This document shows, in pieces, positions 9,452 through 18,259 of a stretch of 64,000 nt of DNA; the first letter of the stretch is position 1, and each line of letters opens with the position of its first letter. Source of the stretch: Nitrincola iocasae (lineage in GTDB: Bacteria; Pseudomonadota; Gammaproteobacteria; Pseudomonadales; Balneatricaceae); contig NZ_CP044222.1 in assembly GCF_008727795.1 (NCBI RefSeq), positions 682,001-746,000 of the forward strand, written 5' to 3'. The position numbers and the translations under genes were made by a program. The notes below the pieces were generated by a model. The model was given only the letters and a program-made list of their open reading frames with translations, was not told the DNA's origin and did not search any database.

Positions 9452-10067
9452 TGCGTTTAAAGGACGGGTAACGCTGGCCCTGACTGGAGCCTCCGGTGCG
9501 CAGTATGGTTTGCGGCTGTTGCAATGTCTGTTGCAGGCTGACTATCAAGTGTTGATGATGGTTTCCAAAGCGGCTCAGGTGGTTGTTGCAACCGAAACTG
9601 ATATCAATCTACCCGGTACGCCTGACGCTCAGCAGGCTTTTTTGTCAGTACACTATCAAGCACAACCGGGCCAGTTGCGAGTGTTTGGTCGTGAGCAGTG
9701 GCTGGCGCCTGTAGCTTCGGGCTCAGGTGCACCGTCTGCTATGGTGGTTTGTCCCTGCAGTACCGGCAGCTTGTCGGCTATAGCAACGGGCGCCAGTAAT
9801 AATTTAATTGAGCGGGCCGCCGATGTCGCTCTGAAAGAGCGGCGGCAACTGATTCTGGTGCCTCGCGAGGCACCCTATTCCACTATTCATTTGGAGCATA
9901 TGCTGAAACTATCTCAGCAGGGGGTTGTGATTCTGCCGGCTTCGCCCGGTTTTTATCATCGACCAGACAGTGTTGAAGCTATGATCGACTTTGTAGTCGC
10001 TCGTATTCTGAATCAATTGGGCATTGAGCAGGCGTTGCTGCCGCGCTGGGGAGAAACGCTTTTATGA
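9444..10067 (+). CDS. ubiX: Flavin prenyltransferase UbiX
   Basis: Makes the prenylated FMN cofactor needed by the UbiD decarboxylase in ubiquinone synthesis. The 207-residue flavoprotein starts with the FMN-binding loop LALTGASGAQYGLRLL and has MVVCPCSTGSLSAIATG near residue 100 and LVPREAPYSTIHLEHML near 138-154, the family's conserved phosphate/prenyl-site residues. It overlaps mpl by 8 bp and tsaB by 4 bp (ATGA), so translation of the three is probably coupled. UbiD is not in the window. Confidence 0.95.
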   Translation: MTDAFKGRVTLALTGASGAQYGLRLLQCLLQADYQVLMMVSKAAQVVVATETDINLPGTPDAQQAFLSVHYQAQPGQLRVFGREQWLAPVASGSGAPSAMVVCPCSTGSLSAIATGASNNLIERAADVALKERRQLILVPREAPYSTIHLEHMLKLSQQGVVILPASPGFYHRPDSVEAMIDFVVARILNQLGIEQALLPRWGETLL

Positions 10068-10750
10068 CACGAATACTGGCTCTGGACACCTCAACAGATG
10101 CGTGTTCTGTGGCGCTAATGGACGGGCAATCGGTGCGCGAGGATTTTCGCATCGAGCCGCGTCGGCATACGCACCTGTTGCTGCCCATGGTGGATGCACT
10201 ACTGGCTGAATCAGGAATACGCGTCCAGGATCTTGATGCGATTGCCTTCGGGCGGGGCCCCGGCTCTTTTGCGGGTATCCGTATCGCGACGGGTGCTGCG
10301 CAAGGTCTGGCTTTGGCCGCTGACTTACCCCTGATTCCTGTTTCAACACTCAGTGCACTGGCGTTGGACGCAACAGATCGTTACCCTGAGGCTATCGTAT
10401 TGGCGGCACTGGACGCACGTATGGATGAAGTTTACTGGTCGGTCTGTGCTCGTAAAGGTGATGGTATTCAAGTGCTGCAAGCTGAGGCCGTGTCACCTCC
10501 GTCAGTGATACGGCTTAATGAGTTCGAGCAGACTTTGGTTGCTGTGGGGAGTGGTTTGCGTTATCTACAGCAAATGCACTCCGCAAGCATTAAGCAGTTC
10601 CAAACAGTGGACAGTGAATGCTATCCTCACGCCGCCAGTATGTTGAGACTGGCGGCGATAGACTTGCAGGCAGGTAGTACTCTGGCTCCAGAGGATGCAC
10701 AGCCTGTTTACCTCAGAGATCAAGTTGCCTGGAAAAAGAGGGATCAATAA
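10064..10750 (+). CDS. tsaB: tRNA threonylcarbamoyladenosine (t6A37) synthesis protein TsaB
   Basis: Non-catalytic partner of TsaD in the TsaBDE complex that transfers threonylcarbamoyl to A37 of ANN-decoding tRNAs. The 228-residue protein has an ASKHA-fold N-terminus (ILALDTSTDACSVALMDG) and the conserved AIAFGRGPGSFAGIRIATGAAQGLA near residues 61-85. The metal-binding histidine pair of TsaD is absent, which fits TsaB. It overlaps ubiX by 4 bp and the uppP start by 1 bp (TAATG). Confidence 0.94.
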   Translation: MTRILALDTSTDACSVALMDGQSVREDFRIEPRRHTHLLLPMVDALLAESGIRVQDLDAIAFGRGPGSFAGIRIATGAAQGLALAADLPLIPVSTLSALALDATDRYPEAIVLAALDARMDEVYWSVCARKGDGIQVLQAEAVSPPSVIRLNEFEQTLVAVGSGLRYLQQMHSASIKQFQTVDSECYPHAASMLRLAAIDLQAGSTLAPEDAQPVYLRDQVAWKKRDQ

Positions 10751-11571
10751 TGCCTATTAGTGAATGGATTCAGGTTGCCGTACTGGCTTTAATACAGGGT
10801 TTGTCAGAGTTCCTGCCGATTTCCAGTTCTGCGCATCTGATCCTGCCGGCTCAATTACTTAATTGGGAAGACCAGGGGTTAGCATTTGATGTCGGTGTGC
10901 ATTTAGGTACGCTGTGTGCGGTGCTGGTGTATTTTCGCCATGATCTGGCGCGAATGTTCTTCGCCTGGGTGGAGTCTATCCAGGGGCGCCATAGTGCGGA
11001 CGGGACTTTAAGTTGGTTGGTTATTCTCGCTACGATACCGGCGGTGATTGCCGGATTCTTGTTTGTCGGCTGGGTTGAAACCTGGGGTCGCTCAATACTG
11101 GTGATTGCAGCGACAACCTTGCTGTTTGCTGCGGTAATGGGATGGGCTGATATGCAGCGTAAAGAGCAGCGTGATATAGGTCATCTGAAAGTCAGGGATG
11201 CTATCTGGATAGGTCTGGCACAGGCCGTGGCGTTGATCCCGGGTACTTCGCGTTCCGGAGCGACGATTACCGCTGCTCTGATGCTCGGTTTTGATCGCGC
11301 CTCAGCTGCACGCTTTTCATTCTTGCTTTCTATACCCGTGACGATCGGGGCTTGTGTGATGATGGCCACCCGAATTACGTCAGGTCAGAGTATTCTGCCA
11401 TTGGAGATGCTGTTTACCGGTGCGGTAATTGCCGCAATCAGTGCCTGGACATGTATCCATCTGTTTCTGAAGTGGATAGCCCGTATAGGTATGATGCCTT
11501 TTGTGATCTATAGGCTGGTGCTTGGCGTCGTGTTGCTATTAGTTTATTTTAACTTGCCCGAGCTGGCTTAG
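10750..11571 (+). CDS. uppP: Undecaprenyl-diphosphatase (BacA/UppP)
   Basis: Inner-membrane enzyme that dephosphorylates undecaprenyl diphosphate to regenerate the lipid carrier for peptidoglycan and other polymers; excess confers bacitracin tolerance. The 273-residue protein has about eight membrane segments and both catalytic signatures: QGLSEFLPISSSAHL near residues 16-30 and PGTSRSGATI near 162-171. It is the fourth gene of the mpl-ubiX-tsaB-uppP-rsmJ run, which mixes wall recycling with RNA modification. Confidence 0.96.
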   Translation: MPISEWIQVAVLALIQGLSEFLPISSSAHLILPAQLLNWEDQGLAFDVGVHLGTLCAVLVYFRHDLARMFFAWVESIQGRHSADGTLSWLVILATIPAVIAGFLFVGWVETWGRSILVIAATTLLFAAVMGWADMQRKEQRDIGHLKVRDAIWIGLAQAVALIPGTSRSGATITAALMLGFDRASAARFSFLLSIPVTIGACVMMATRITSGQSILPLEMLFTGAVIAAISAWTCIHLFLKWIARIGMMPFVIYRLVLGVVLLLVYFNLPELA

Positions 11572-11572
11572 A

Positions 11573-12376
11573 GTGCAATTAGATCAAGCCTTGCTCGCCT
11601 GTGGCTGGCAGGAGCCTGCCTTTGCTGCCCGAGCTGAACTTCTGGCTGCTCAGCTTAAGGTGCCTGTGGTTCAGGTAGTGTCTTTGCAGGATCTACCCTT
11701 CGCTTACCTGTTGCTTTGTGATGCATCGGGCCTTGCCTTGCAGATGTGTGGTAAAAAACCTCCGGGGCCAGTACGGGCTGATTTTGTCAGTGGTGCCGTG
11801 GCGCATCGTCGTCAATTTGGCGGCGGTCAGGGACAGATGATTGCCAAGGCTTGTGGCATCGCCAAAGGTATTCGGCCGAGTGTGGCTGACGTCACTGCGG
11901 GTCTGGGACGTGATGCGTTTGTGTTGGCAAGCCTTGGCTGTCAGGTGCAGATGGTCGAGCGCTCTGCGCTGGTACATCTGTTGTTGGACGATGGACTGGT
12001 GCGTGCAGCTGAGCATCCTGATCTGCAGAATATTATCGCACGCATGGCTTTGGTGCATTCGGATGCTTTGGACTGGCTAGGTCACCAGGCCAGGTTGCCA
12101 GCATCTGAACGACCGCAGGTGGTTTATCTCGACCCCATGTTTCCACATCGGGAAAAAGCAGCGCTGGTCAAGAAAGAGATGTTGCTATTCAGGGATTTGG
12201 TGGGTGATGATGCTGATGCCGATGGATTGCTGGACGCGGCACTGGCGATAGCCCAGTGCCGTGTTGTGGTGAAGCGCCCACGTAAAGCCCCTTGTCTGAT
12301 GGAGCATGAACCCGCCTATCGGCTGGAAGGAAAAAGCAGTCGTTACGATATTTATAGTCTGAAAAAACTCTTCTAA
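11573..12376 (+). CDS. rsmJ: 16S rRNA (guanine1516-N2)-methyltransferase
   Basis: Methylates G1516 of 16S rRNA using SAM. The 267-residue protein has the SAM-binding motif VADVTAGLGRDAFVLASLGCQV near residues 103-124 and the DPMFP catalytic motif near 187 (VYLDPMFPHREK), both diagnostic of RsmJ. The GTG start at 11573 follows the uppP stop by one base, so translation is probably coupled. Its stop overlaps the converging plsB stop by 4 bp. Confidence 0.93.
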   Translation: MQLDQALLACGWQEPAFAARAELLAAQLKVPVVQVVSLQDLPFAYLLLCDASGLALQMCGKKPPGPVRADFVSGAVAHRRQFGGGQGQMIAKACGIAKGIRPSVADVTAGLGRDAFVLASLGCQVQMVERSALVHLLLDDGLVRAAEHPDLQNIIARMALVHSDALDWLGHQARLPASERPQVVYLDPMFPHREKAALVKKEMLLFRDLVGDDADADGLLDAALAIAQCRVVVKRPRKAPCLMEHEPAYRLEGKSSRYDIYSLKKLF

Positions 12377-14646
12377 ACCAGTCGTCCTTTAGTCAGCCAG
12401 TTATCCGCTTTGTTTATCAGACTATCCGGTAGGAGCTTTTTACCCAGCCGTATCAAGCTACTGAGTTGGTGAGCCGGCGTTAATTTATCCGTCTCTCCCA
12501 GTATCAGGCCCTGATTGAGCAGTTGCGTTGTGATGTCTTCAAATACTCTTCGGTCGGCATATTCCGGTGCCGCATAGCCATATTCCTGATGCAAGTGCAG
12601 AGCCAGTTCGCGGGTGGTTTCCATCAGCTCTGTCTCGGTCGTTTGCTGCAGTTGAACAAGTACCCGTATAAGTAAATATTGACGTAACAATACCGGTTCT
12701 GCGAGGCGTATCAAGTGTGCACTCAGCGGTGGTGGCGATGTATCTACAGTCGACATAAGTTGTTGTTGAATTAGGTTTTCACGGGTTTTTCGGATCAGTA
12801 GCAGATCCTGATTCTGATGTGGATCAGGAAGGCTTAGTTCTGCGCGGATATAAGGATAAAGTGCTCTGATAAGGCGAGTTTGTGTGCTGGTGCCAGAGTG
12901 GCGTAAGCGGCGCTGAAACAGCAACACCAGGCCAGGTATAATCAGCTTGTGTATCAGCATGTTACGATAAAAAGTGAGCTCGGTGGCCTGTTCTGGCGAC
13001 AAGGAAACGGCATTCTGTCCCCGGGTAATTTGTTTGCGCTGTACCGCAGCTTTGATCCAGTCTCCGGGAGGGCTGTTGGGTAAGTTTGAGCCACTTTGTT
13101 TGAGTAGCCTGCTGAGTTCTTCCAGCCGTACCAGCAGGTCGGCTTCCCGCATTTGCTGTCCAGGCGCAGAGAGTAGCAGGCTGGCGATCAGAGAGATTTG
13201 TGATGGCATAAACGTATCATTAATACGTTCCATCACTTGTTGGCTCAAATGATGAACCTGTAGATCCAGTGAGGTGTCCGGGTGTTGTTCGAGTTTGATG
13301 GGTTGGGCAAAACTGATGCTTACTTCACCATAGCGCTGAAACAGGATACGTAATGATTTGATCGTACTCAGAAGGTTTTCCCGAACCTTACCGGCGCCTG
13401 ACAGCTCGTGCTGATAGCTGCGGCCCTCTACCAGCCGGTCGTAGCTGATGGCAACCGGAATGAGTGCTATGGGGCGGGCAGGGTCTTGTGTCCAGGCTTC
13501 CAGGGTCATTTTAAGGAGTCCAGCTTTGGGCGAGAGTAAGCGTCCACTACGGCTACGACCGCCCTCCATGAAATATTCTATGCTATGACCACGGTGCATC
13601 ATTAGAATCATATAGCGCCTGAATACGGTGGTATACAGCGGGTCATCACGGAAGCGGCGGCGCATAAATATAGCCCCGCCACGGCGCAGTAGATTGCCAA
13701 TAAGTGGCATATCCAGATTGTCACCGGCAACAACGTGGGGCACCATCAGGCCATGACGATAGAGCAACCAGGACAGCAGAATGTAGTCAAGATGGCTGCG
13801 GTGGCAGGGCAGATAAACGAGGTTGTGGGTCAGCGCCAGTTGCTGAATCTGTTCTGTGCCTTGAATATTGATGCGGCTGAACAGGCGTCCGAGCAAAAAA
13901 CTGATCAAGCGATTAAGGATTCGAGCAGTGGGTGGGTTGAAGTCAGCCATGATCTTGCTGAGGACTTCGGTCAGTTGCCGTTCCATTTTCAGCGGTGAGA
14001 TACCCTGGCGCAGGGCGGCTTCAGTAATGGCCTGGCCAACATCTGCTGCGTCAAGCACCTGCTGCATCAGGGTGCGGCGGTGTGAGAGGTCCGGGCCAAG
14101 AATGGCCTGGCGACAGCGCTGAAAATGTGTCCGCAAAACCCAGACTGCTCGTCGGGCAACCTCGCTGTCACTGATGCCGGGTTTAATTAAGTCGCTTAAT
14201 ACCAGGGGTTCATCAATGCGAACCAGGGTGGAGCGACCATTGATCAACAGTTTAAATAAGCGCAGAGCGCTGCCGCTGCTGGCCCAGCTTTCAGACAGGG
14301 ATGATCGGAACAATGGCTTGTCATTAGCCGGCATGTGGCCTGCCAGCACCATGACCGGTTGCAGGCGAATATCGCGGTCTGGTTCATTACGTTGCAGTGC
14401 GGTGAGATTCTCGATCTGCAGGCGCAGTGCCTCGGGATTCTGATTGTCTACGGCTGTCAATTGCTCTGCACGGTAATTGCTGTGCAGTTTTCTGAAGCGG
14501 TTTTCCAGTATCAATCTGTCTGCTGTGAAGGGTTTTTCCAACACATAGATGGTGTCCGGATGCTGATTTAATATGCCGCTGCCGGTTACCCGATCACGGA
14601 TCAGGAGCTTCAGCAGTAAACGGTAGATTGTGGTGCGGATTGTCAT
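12373..14646 (-). CDS. plsB: Glycerol-3-phosphate 1-O-acyltransferase
   Basis: Acylates glycerol-3-phosphate at position 1, the first step of phospholipid synthesis at the inner membrane. The start at 14646 (MTIRTTIYRLLLKLLIRD) is preferred because a longer in-frame start at 14703 would overlap slyX. The result is 757 residues, slightly shorter than the E. coli enzyme (about 807). The acyltransferase motif H-x4-D is HRSHLD near residues 282-287, followed by GGAIFMRRRF and FMEGGRSRSGR. It converges with rsmJ. Confidence 0.94.
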   Translation of the reverse strand: MTIRTTIYRLLLKLLIRDRVTGSGILNQHPDTIYVLEKPFTADRLILENRFRKLHSNYRAEQLTAVDNQNPEALRLQIENLTALQRNEPDRDIRLQPVMVLAGHMPANDKPLFRSSLSESWASSGSALRLFKLLINGRSTLVRIDEPLVLSDLIKPGISDSEVARRAVWVLRTHFQRCRQAILGPDLSHRRTLMQQVLDAADVGQAITEAALRQGISPLKMERQLTEVLSKIMADFNPPTARILNRLISFLLGRLFSRINIQGTEQIQQLALTHNLVYLPCHRSHLDYILLSWLLYRHGLMVPHVVAGDNLDMPLIGNLLRRGGAIFMRRRFRDDPLYTTVFRRYMILMMHRGHSIEYFMEGGRSRSGRLLSPKAGLLKMTLEAWTQDPARPIALIPVAISYDRLVEGRSYQHELSGAGKVRENLLSTIKSLRILFQRYGEVSISFAQPIKLEQHPDTSLDLQVHHLSQQVMERINDTFMPSQISLIASLLLSAPGQQMREADLLVRLEELSRLLKQSGSNLPNSPPGDWIKAAVQRKQITRGQNAVSLSPEQATELTFYRNMLIHKLIIPGLVLLFQRRLRHSGTSTQTRLIRALYPYIRAELSLPDPHQNQDLLLIRKTRENLIQQQLMSTVDTSPPPLSAHLIRLAEPVLLRQYLLIRVLVQLQQTTETELMETTRELALHLHQEYGYAAPEYADRRVFEDITTQLLNQGLILGETDKLTPAHQLSSLIRLGKKLLPDSLINKADNWLTKGRLV

Positions 14647-14653
14647 GTTGAGC

Positions 14654-14860
14654 TCAATAGTGCGGGGGTGGCTGGTTATCTTCACCCAGCGGGTTGCCGT
14701 CACTGAGTTCTTTGATCCGTTGACTGAGATGATGAATCATGCGCGACATTTTTTCCAGATCCAGTTCCTGTCTGGCTAAGGTGTTGCTGAGCTGATCTAT
14801 GGCCTCTTCCTGAAAGGCGACACGGGCTTCCAGGTTGTGTAGCGGCGTTGAATCTGACAT
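14654..14860 (-). CDS. slyX: SlyX family protein
   Basis: A 68-residue protein with a coiled-coil core (LEARVAFQEEAIDQLSNTLARQ, then LEKMSRMIHHLSQRIKEL) and a Pro-rich tail ending PPPHY, both typical of SlyX. Its molecular function is not established. It lies 7 bp upstream of the plsB start on the same strand. An AGGAGAG ribosome site precedes the ATG. Confidence 0.85.
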   Translation of the reverse strand: MSDSTPLHNLEARVAFQEEAIDQLSNTLARQELDLEKMSRMIHHLSQRIKELSDGNPLGEDNQPPPHY

Positions 14861-15068
14861 GGTATGGCTCTCCTGTGTCAGGGATGGCTGGGCTAATATT
14901 GTACTAAGTCTGGCTTCTTATGTATAACGCATTGAAAAAAAGCGCAAAATAATATATATCTTGTTCGTTTGGCGGTTTAAGGAAGTTTTGTTAGTAAAGA
15001 AGGAATCTTGCCCTGGCCGCTTGATGAATATAATTAATCTGTTGTGAAAAGTGAAAGAGATAAGATAA

Positions 15069-15518
15069 ATGAGTGGTAATCAATTGATAAAAACGATCAT
15101 TTTTGCTGTTATTGTCGCAGCCGGTGCCGGTCTTGCACAGGCGTATTCAGGTAATCTGTGGGTTGTTACTGCGGTTGCTTTTGTGTTGGCACTGATTGCT
15201 GGCTTTATACTGAGTGCATCTGTCAGTTTAGGGTCTGTTTCTCAATCCACTCGTCCGGCTAATGCCCAGTTGGATGATGAGGACGATGACTATATCAGTG
15301 AGAATGACGACCGTGAAGCGGGTAGTGTTAAGTGGTTTAATGTGTCTAAAGGCTTTGGTTTCATCACCCGTGAAAATGGTGATGATGTCTTCGTACATTT
15401 TAGAAATATCCGCGGACGGGGTCATCGTTCATTGAATGAGGGTCAGCGAGTTAAGTTCTATGTGCGTCAAAGCGATAAGGGCTTGCAGGCTGAAGACGTA
15501 TCCATTTTGCGTGATTGA
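15069..15518 (+). CDS. Cold-shock-domain protein with N-terminal membrane anchor
   Basis: A 149-residue protein with two parts. Residues 1-60 contain two hydrophobic helices (about 8-26 and 30-52). An acidic linker (DDEDDDYISENDD) follows, and then a complete cold-shock domain from about residue 82: GSVKWFNVSKGFGFITRENG with RNP1 (KGFGFI) and RNP2 (DVFVHF). Ordinary Csp proteins are about 70 residues and soluble. This one should tether a nucleic-acid-binding CSD to the inner membrane with the domain in the cytoplasm. Its role is not known. A perfect hairpin terminator follows 26 bp after the stop. Confidence 0.85.
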   Translation: MSGNQLIKTIIFAVIVAAGAGLAQAYSGNLWVVTAVAFVLALIAGFILSASVSLGSVSQSTRPANAQLDDEDDDYISENDDREAGSVKWFNVSKGFGFITRENGDDVFVHFRNIRGRGHRSLNEGQRVKFYVRQSDKGLQAEDVSILRD

Positions 15519-15544
15519 TAGAAGTATACATCCGCTTAGCAGTT

Positions 15545-15573
15545 AAAACGACCGCCCTTGTGGCGGTCGTTTT
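15545..15573. terminator. Bidirectional rho-independent terminator
   Basis: A perfect 12-bp stem AAAACGACCGCC / GGCGGTCGTTTT with a 5-nt loop. It has a T-run on the right for the rightward cold-shock gene and an A-run on the left that serves the converging leftward M48 protease gene. Confidence 0.9.
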
Positions 15574-15587
15574 GTTAGGGGTTGGTG

Positions 15588-16409
15588 TCATGGTGCAGAG
15601 CACTGGGGACGTCGACCTTGGCGTAAAGCGGCTTGATAGGTTTGTAATGCAGTTGGCATAGCATTCTGCAAAGAGCGAATGCGAGAAGCGTGCCCTGGAT
15701 GCGTAGACAAAAATTCGATCGAGTTGTTGCTGGCTTTGCTGCGCATATTTTCCCACAGTGTGATGCTTTCACGCGGATCAAATCCCGCTCTGGCCATTAA
15801 GTCCAGTCCGATCAGGTCGGCTTCAGACTCATGTTGACGGGAGAAGGGCAGCAAAATGCCCACTTGAGCTCCCAGCCCCAATGCCGCCATAATGCGGGCA
15901 TCCGATCCATCCTGAGTTGCTAGAGCCGCACTTGCCAGAGTCAGCCCCATTTGCGTTGCCAGGTTTGAGCTGGCGCGCTCGTTACCATGCCTTGCCTGTA
16001 CATGTGCAATTTCGTGACCGATAACCGCGGCGAGTCTGGCGGGGGTGTCCGCTACGCTGAACATGCCGCGATAGACGCCAATTTTCTGACCAGGTAGCGC
16101 GAAGGCGTTTGGACTGTCATCGTCAAACACTACGACTTCCCAGCTGCCTGGAGTGCCACTGACGGCGAAAAGTGCATTTGAAACACATTGTACGTAGTTC
16201 TGTGTCGGCGAATGGCGATAAATTTTTTCTTCTTGCTTCATTTGCTCGAAGTTAGCCTGGCCAATACTGGCCATCTGCTGCTCACTGAACATGGTGAATT
16301 GTGAGCGTCCGGTGGGCGAGGTTGTGCAGCCGCTCAATAGCAGGAGCAGCAAGAGCGTAATGTAAAAGCCTGCCTGTTGACGTTTGGCATGGGGAAGTAT
16401 TGCTGACAT
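15588..16409 (-). CDS. M48 family zinc metalloprotease, lipoprotein
   Basis: A 273-residue periplasmic protease of the LoiP/YcaL type. The N-terminus has a signal peptide ending in a lipobox (LLLSGC, Cys about 28), so it is probably a lipoprotein. The M48 zinc motif HEIAHVQARH lies near residues 131-140, with the third ligand Glu in ESEADLIGLDLM near 195. Such proteins take part in outer-membrane protein quality control. Substrates cannot be inferred. It stands alone, converging with the cold-shock-domain gene. Confidence 0.88.
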   Translation of the reverse strand: MSAILPHAKRQQAGFYITLLLLLLLSGCTTSPTGRSQFTMFSEQQMASIGQANFEQMKQEEKIYRHSPTQNYVQCVSNALFAVSGTPGSWEVVVFDDDSPNAFALPGQKIGVYRGMFSVADTPARLAAVIGHEIAHVQARHGNERASSNLATQMGLTLASAALATQDGSDARIMAALGLGAQVGILLPFSRQHESEADLIGLDLMARAGFDPRESITLWENMRSKASNNSIEFLSTHPGHASRIRSLQNAMPTALQTYQAALRQGRRPQCSAP

Positions 16410-16602
16410 AAGAAGGTCCTGCTCACTGTAAGAAGAAATTGCTATAATAAATTATCAATAAGTTAGCTGACTGTAACATGAACCAGTCAGCGCAAAAGCG
16501 TGTAAAGGGTTTCGGTGTTACAGCGTTTGCACTATTCTAGCGTGTTTCAGTTCAGGCAGGGCTGTTTCAGCATTTTGTAGGTGGTGGTTTGATGGTGCAA
16601 GC

Positions 16603-17199
16603 ATGCTGCTAGTGATCGATAACTATGACAGTTTTACCTGGAACCTGGTGCGCTACCTGCGTGAACTGGGTCAGACGGTTGAGGTGGTTCGTAATGATAA
16701 AATCACCCTGTCGGGCATTGCGGATCGTTCACCTGACTGTCTGTTGATTTCACCCGGACCCTGCACCCCGACCGAAGCGGGTATTTCTGTGGCTGCGATA
16801 GAGCACTTTGCTGGTCGAATACCCGTACTTGGGGTTTGTCTCGGGCATCAGAGTATTGGACAAGCCTTCGGTGGACAAGTTATACGGGCGCGGCAGGTGA
16901 TGCATGGTAAAACATCAGCTGTATATCATGCCGGTCAAGGTGTGTTTCGGGGGTTGCCCAATCCATTTCAGGTTGCCCGTTACCATTCACTGGTATTGGA
17001 TCCTGATTGTTTGCCAGCTTGCCTGGAAGTGACGGCCTGGACACAGCATGATGACGGGCGAAGGGATGAAATTATGGCAGTCAGACATAACTATCTGGCT
17101 GTTGAAGGTGTGCAGTTTCACCCTGAAGCTATTTTGACGCAGCAGGGGCACGCGCTACTGGCCAATTTTCTACAGCAGCCTGTTGCTGCTGTTTCCTGA
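16603..17199 (+). CDS. trpG: Anthranilate synthase component II (glutamine amidotransferase)
   Basis: Supplies ammonia from glutamine to TrpE for anthranilate synthesis; the same subunit may serve aminodeoxychorismate synthase (PabA role). The 198-residue class I amidotransferase has LVIDNYDSFTWNLVRYL at the start, oxyanion region ISPGPCTPTEAG near 49-60, nucleophile VLGVCLGHQSIGQAFGG with Cys about 79, and the His-x-Glu pair in VQFHPEAILT near 170. It is first of trpG-trpD-trpC. trpE is not in the window, a split common in pseudomonad relatives. Confidence 0.95.
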   Translation: MLLVIDNYDSFTWNLVRYLRELGQTVEVVRNDKITLSGIADRSPDCLLISPGPCTPTEAGISVAAIEHFAGRIPVLGVCLGHQSIGQAFGGQVIRARQVMHGKTSAVYHAGQGVFRGLPNPFQVARYHSLVLDPDCLPACLEVTAWTQHDDGRRDEIMAVRHNYLAVEGVQFHPEAILTQQGHALLANFLQQPVAAVS

Positions 17200-17215
17200 T
17201 AGGAGAGATAGAAAG

Positions 17216-18259
17216 ATGCATATACAAGAAGCACTGAGCTGGGTAGTGGATCACTTGGATCTCAGTCGTGCGCAGATGGTGGATGTCATGCGTCAGATCA
17301 TGACCGGTCAGTGTAATGAAGCGCAGATGGGTGCTTTCCTGGTGGCTTTGCGCATGAAAAGTGAATCGATTGATGAAATTGCCGGTGCCGCGCAGGTGAT
17401 GCGCGAACTGGCAACACCAGTTAAGCCTGAGTCGCCGAATCTGGTGGACATTGTGGGTACTGGTGGTGATGGTGCCAATCTGTTCAACATTTCTTCTGCT
17501 TCGGCCTTCGTGGCTTCAGCGGCGGGTGCCTGTGTAGCCAAACATGGTAATCGTGCCGTTTCCTCCAGTAGCGGCAGTGCCGATTTGTTGGAAGCCGCTG
17601 GCGTCAATCTGAATCTGGATGCCGTTCAGGTTGCGGCCTGTATAGATCAGGTTGGGGTGGGCTTTATGTTTGCGCCTGCGCATCATGGAGCGATGCGTCA
17701 TGCTATAGGTGTGCGTAAGGCCTTGGGTATCCGGACAATCTTCAATATTCTGGGGCCTATGACCAATCCGGCAGGTGTTAAGCGGCTGGTTATTGGGGTA
17801 TTCAGTAAGCCCTTGTGTCGTCCGATGGCGGAAGTGATGCAGCAGTTGGGCGCCGAGCAGGTGATGGTAGTGCATGCTGATGATGGCTTGGATGAGATCA
17901 GTCTGGCTACGGCGACGCATGTGGCTGAGTTGAAAGATGGATTTATAATCGAGTACAGCATTACACCGGAAAAACTGGGCGTTAATAGTCAGAGTCTGAT
18001 CGGGCTGGAAGTTGACACGGCCCTGGATTCGTTGAACCTGATACGTGCGGCTTTTTCCGGAGATATGTCGCCTATAGCTGAAAAAGCACGGTCAATTATT
18101 GCATTAAATGCCGGCGCCGCCATCTGGCTGGCCGGAGAGGCTGAGTCTCATAAAGCGGGTGTTGCCAGGGCGATGGAACTTATGTTGAATGGTTGTGCAT
18201 TGAAAAAAATGGAAGCACTGGCGCACTTCAGTCAGCAGTATGTTAAGGCAGGCTCATGA
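17216..18259 (+). CDS. trpD: Anthranilate phosphoribosyltransferase
   Basis: Transfers phosphoribose from PRPP to anthranilate. The ATG at 17216 (MHIQEALSWVVDHLDLS) is chosen over an upstream extension because it has AGGAGA upstream and matches family N-termini; it gives 347 residues. Motifs are VDIVGTGGDGANLFNISSASAFV near residues 77-99, KHGNRAVSSSSGSADLLEA near 108-126 and FAPAHHGAMRHAIGVRKALG near 151-170. It follows trpG by 16 bp and overlaps trpC by 4 bp. Confidence 0.96.
   Translation: MHIQEALSWVVDHLDLSRAQMVDVMRQIMTGQCNEAQMGAFLVALRMKSESIDEIAGAAQVMRELATPVKPESPNLVDIVGTGGDGANLFNISSASAFVASAAGACVAKHGNRAVSSSSGSADLLEAAGVNLNLDAVQVAACIDQVGVGFMFAPAHHGAMRHAIGVRKALGIRTIFNILGPMTNPAGVKRLVIGVFSKPLCRPMAEVMQQLGAEQVMVVHADDGLDEISLATATHVAELKDGFIIEYSITPEKLGVNSQSLIGLEVDTALDSLNLIRAAFSGDMSPIAEKARSIIALNAGAAIWLAGEAESHKAGVARAMELMLNGCALKKMEALAHFSQQYVKAGS

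Noticed and set aside
14647..14703. Longer start for plsB at 14703
   Set aside because: It would overlap slyX by 50 bp, and the internal ATG at 14646 matches PlsB N-termini better.
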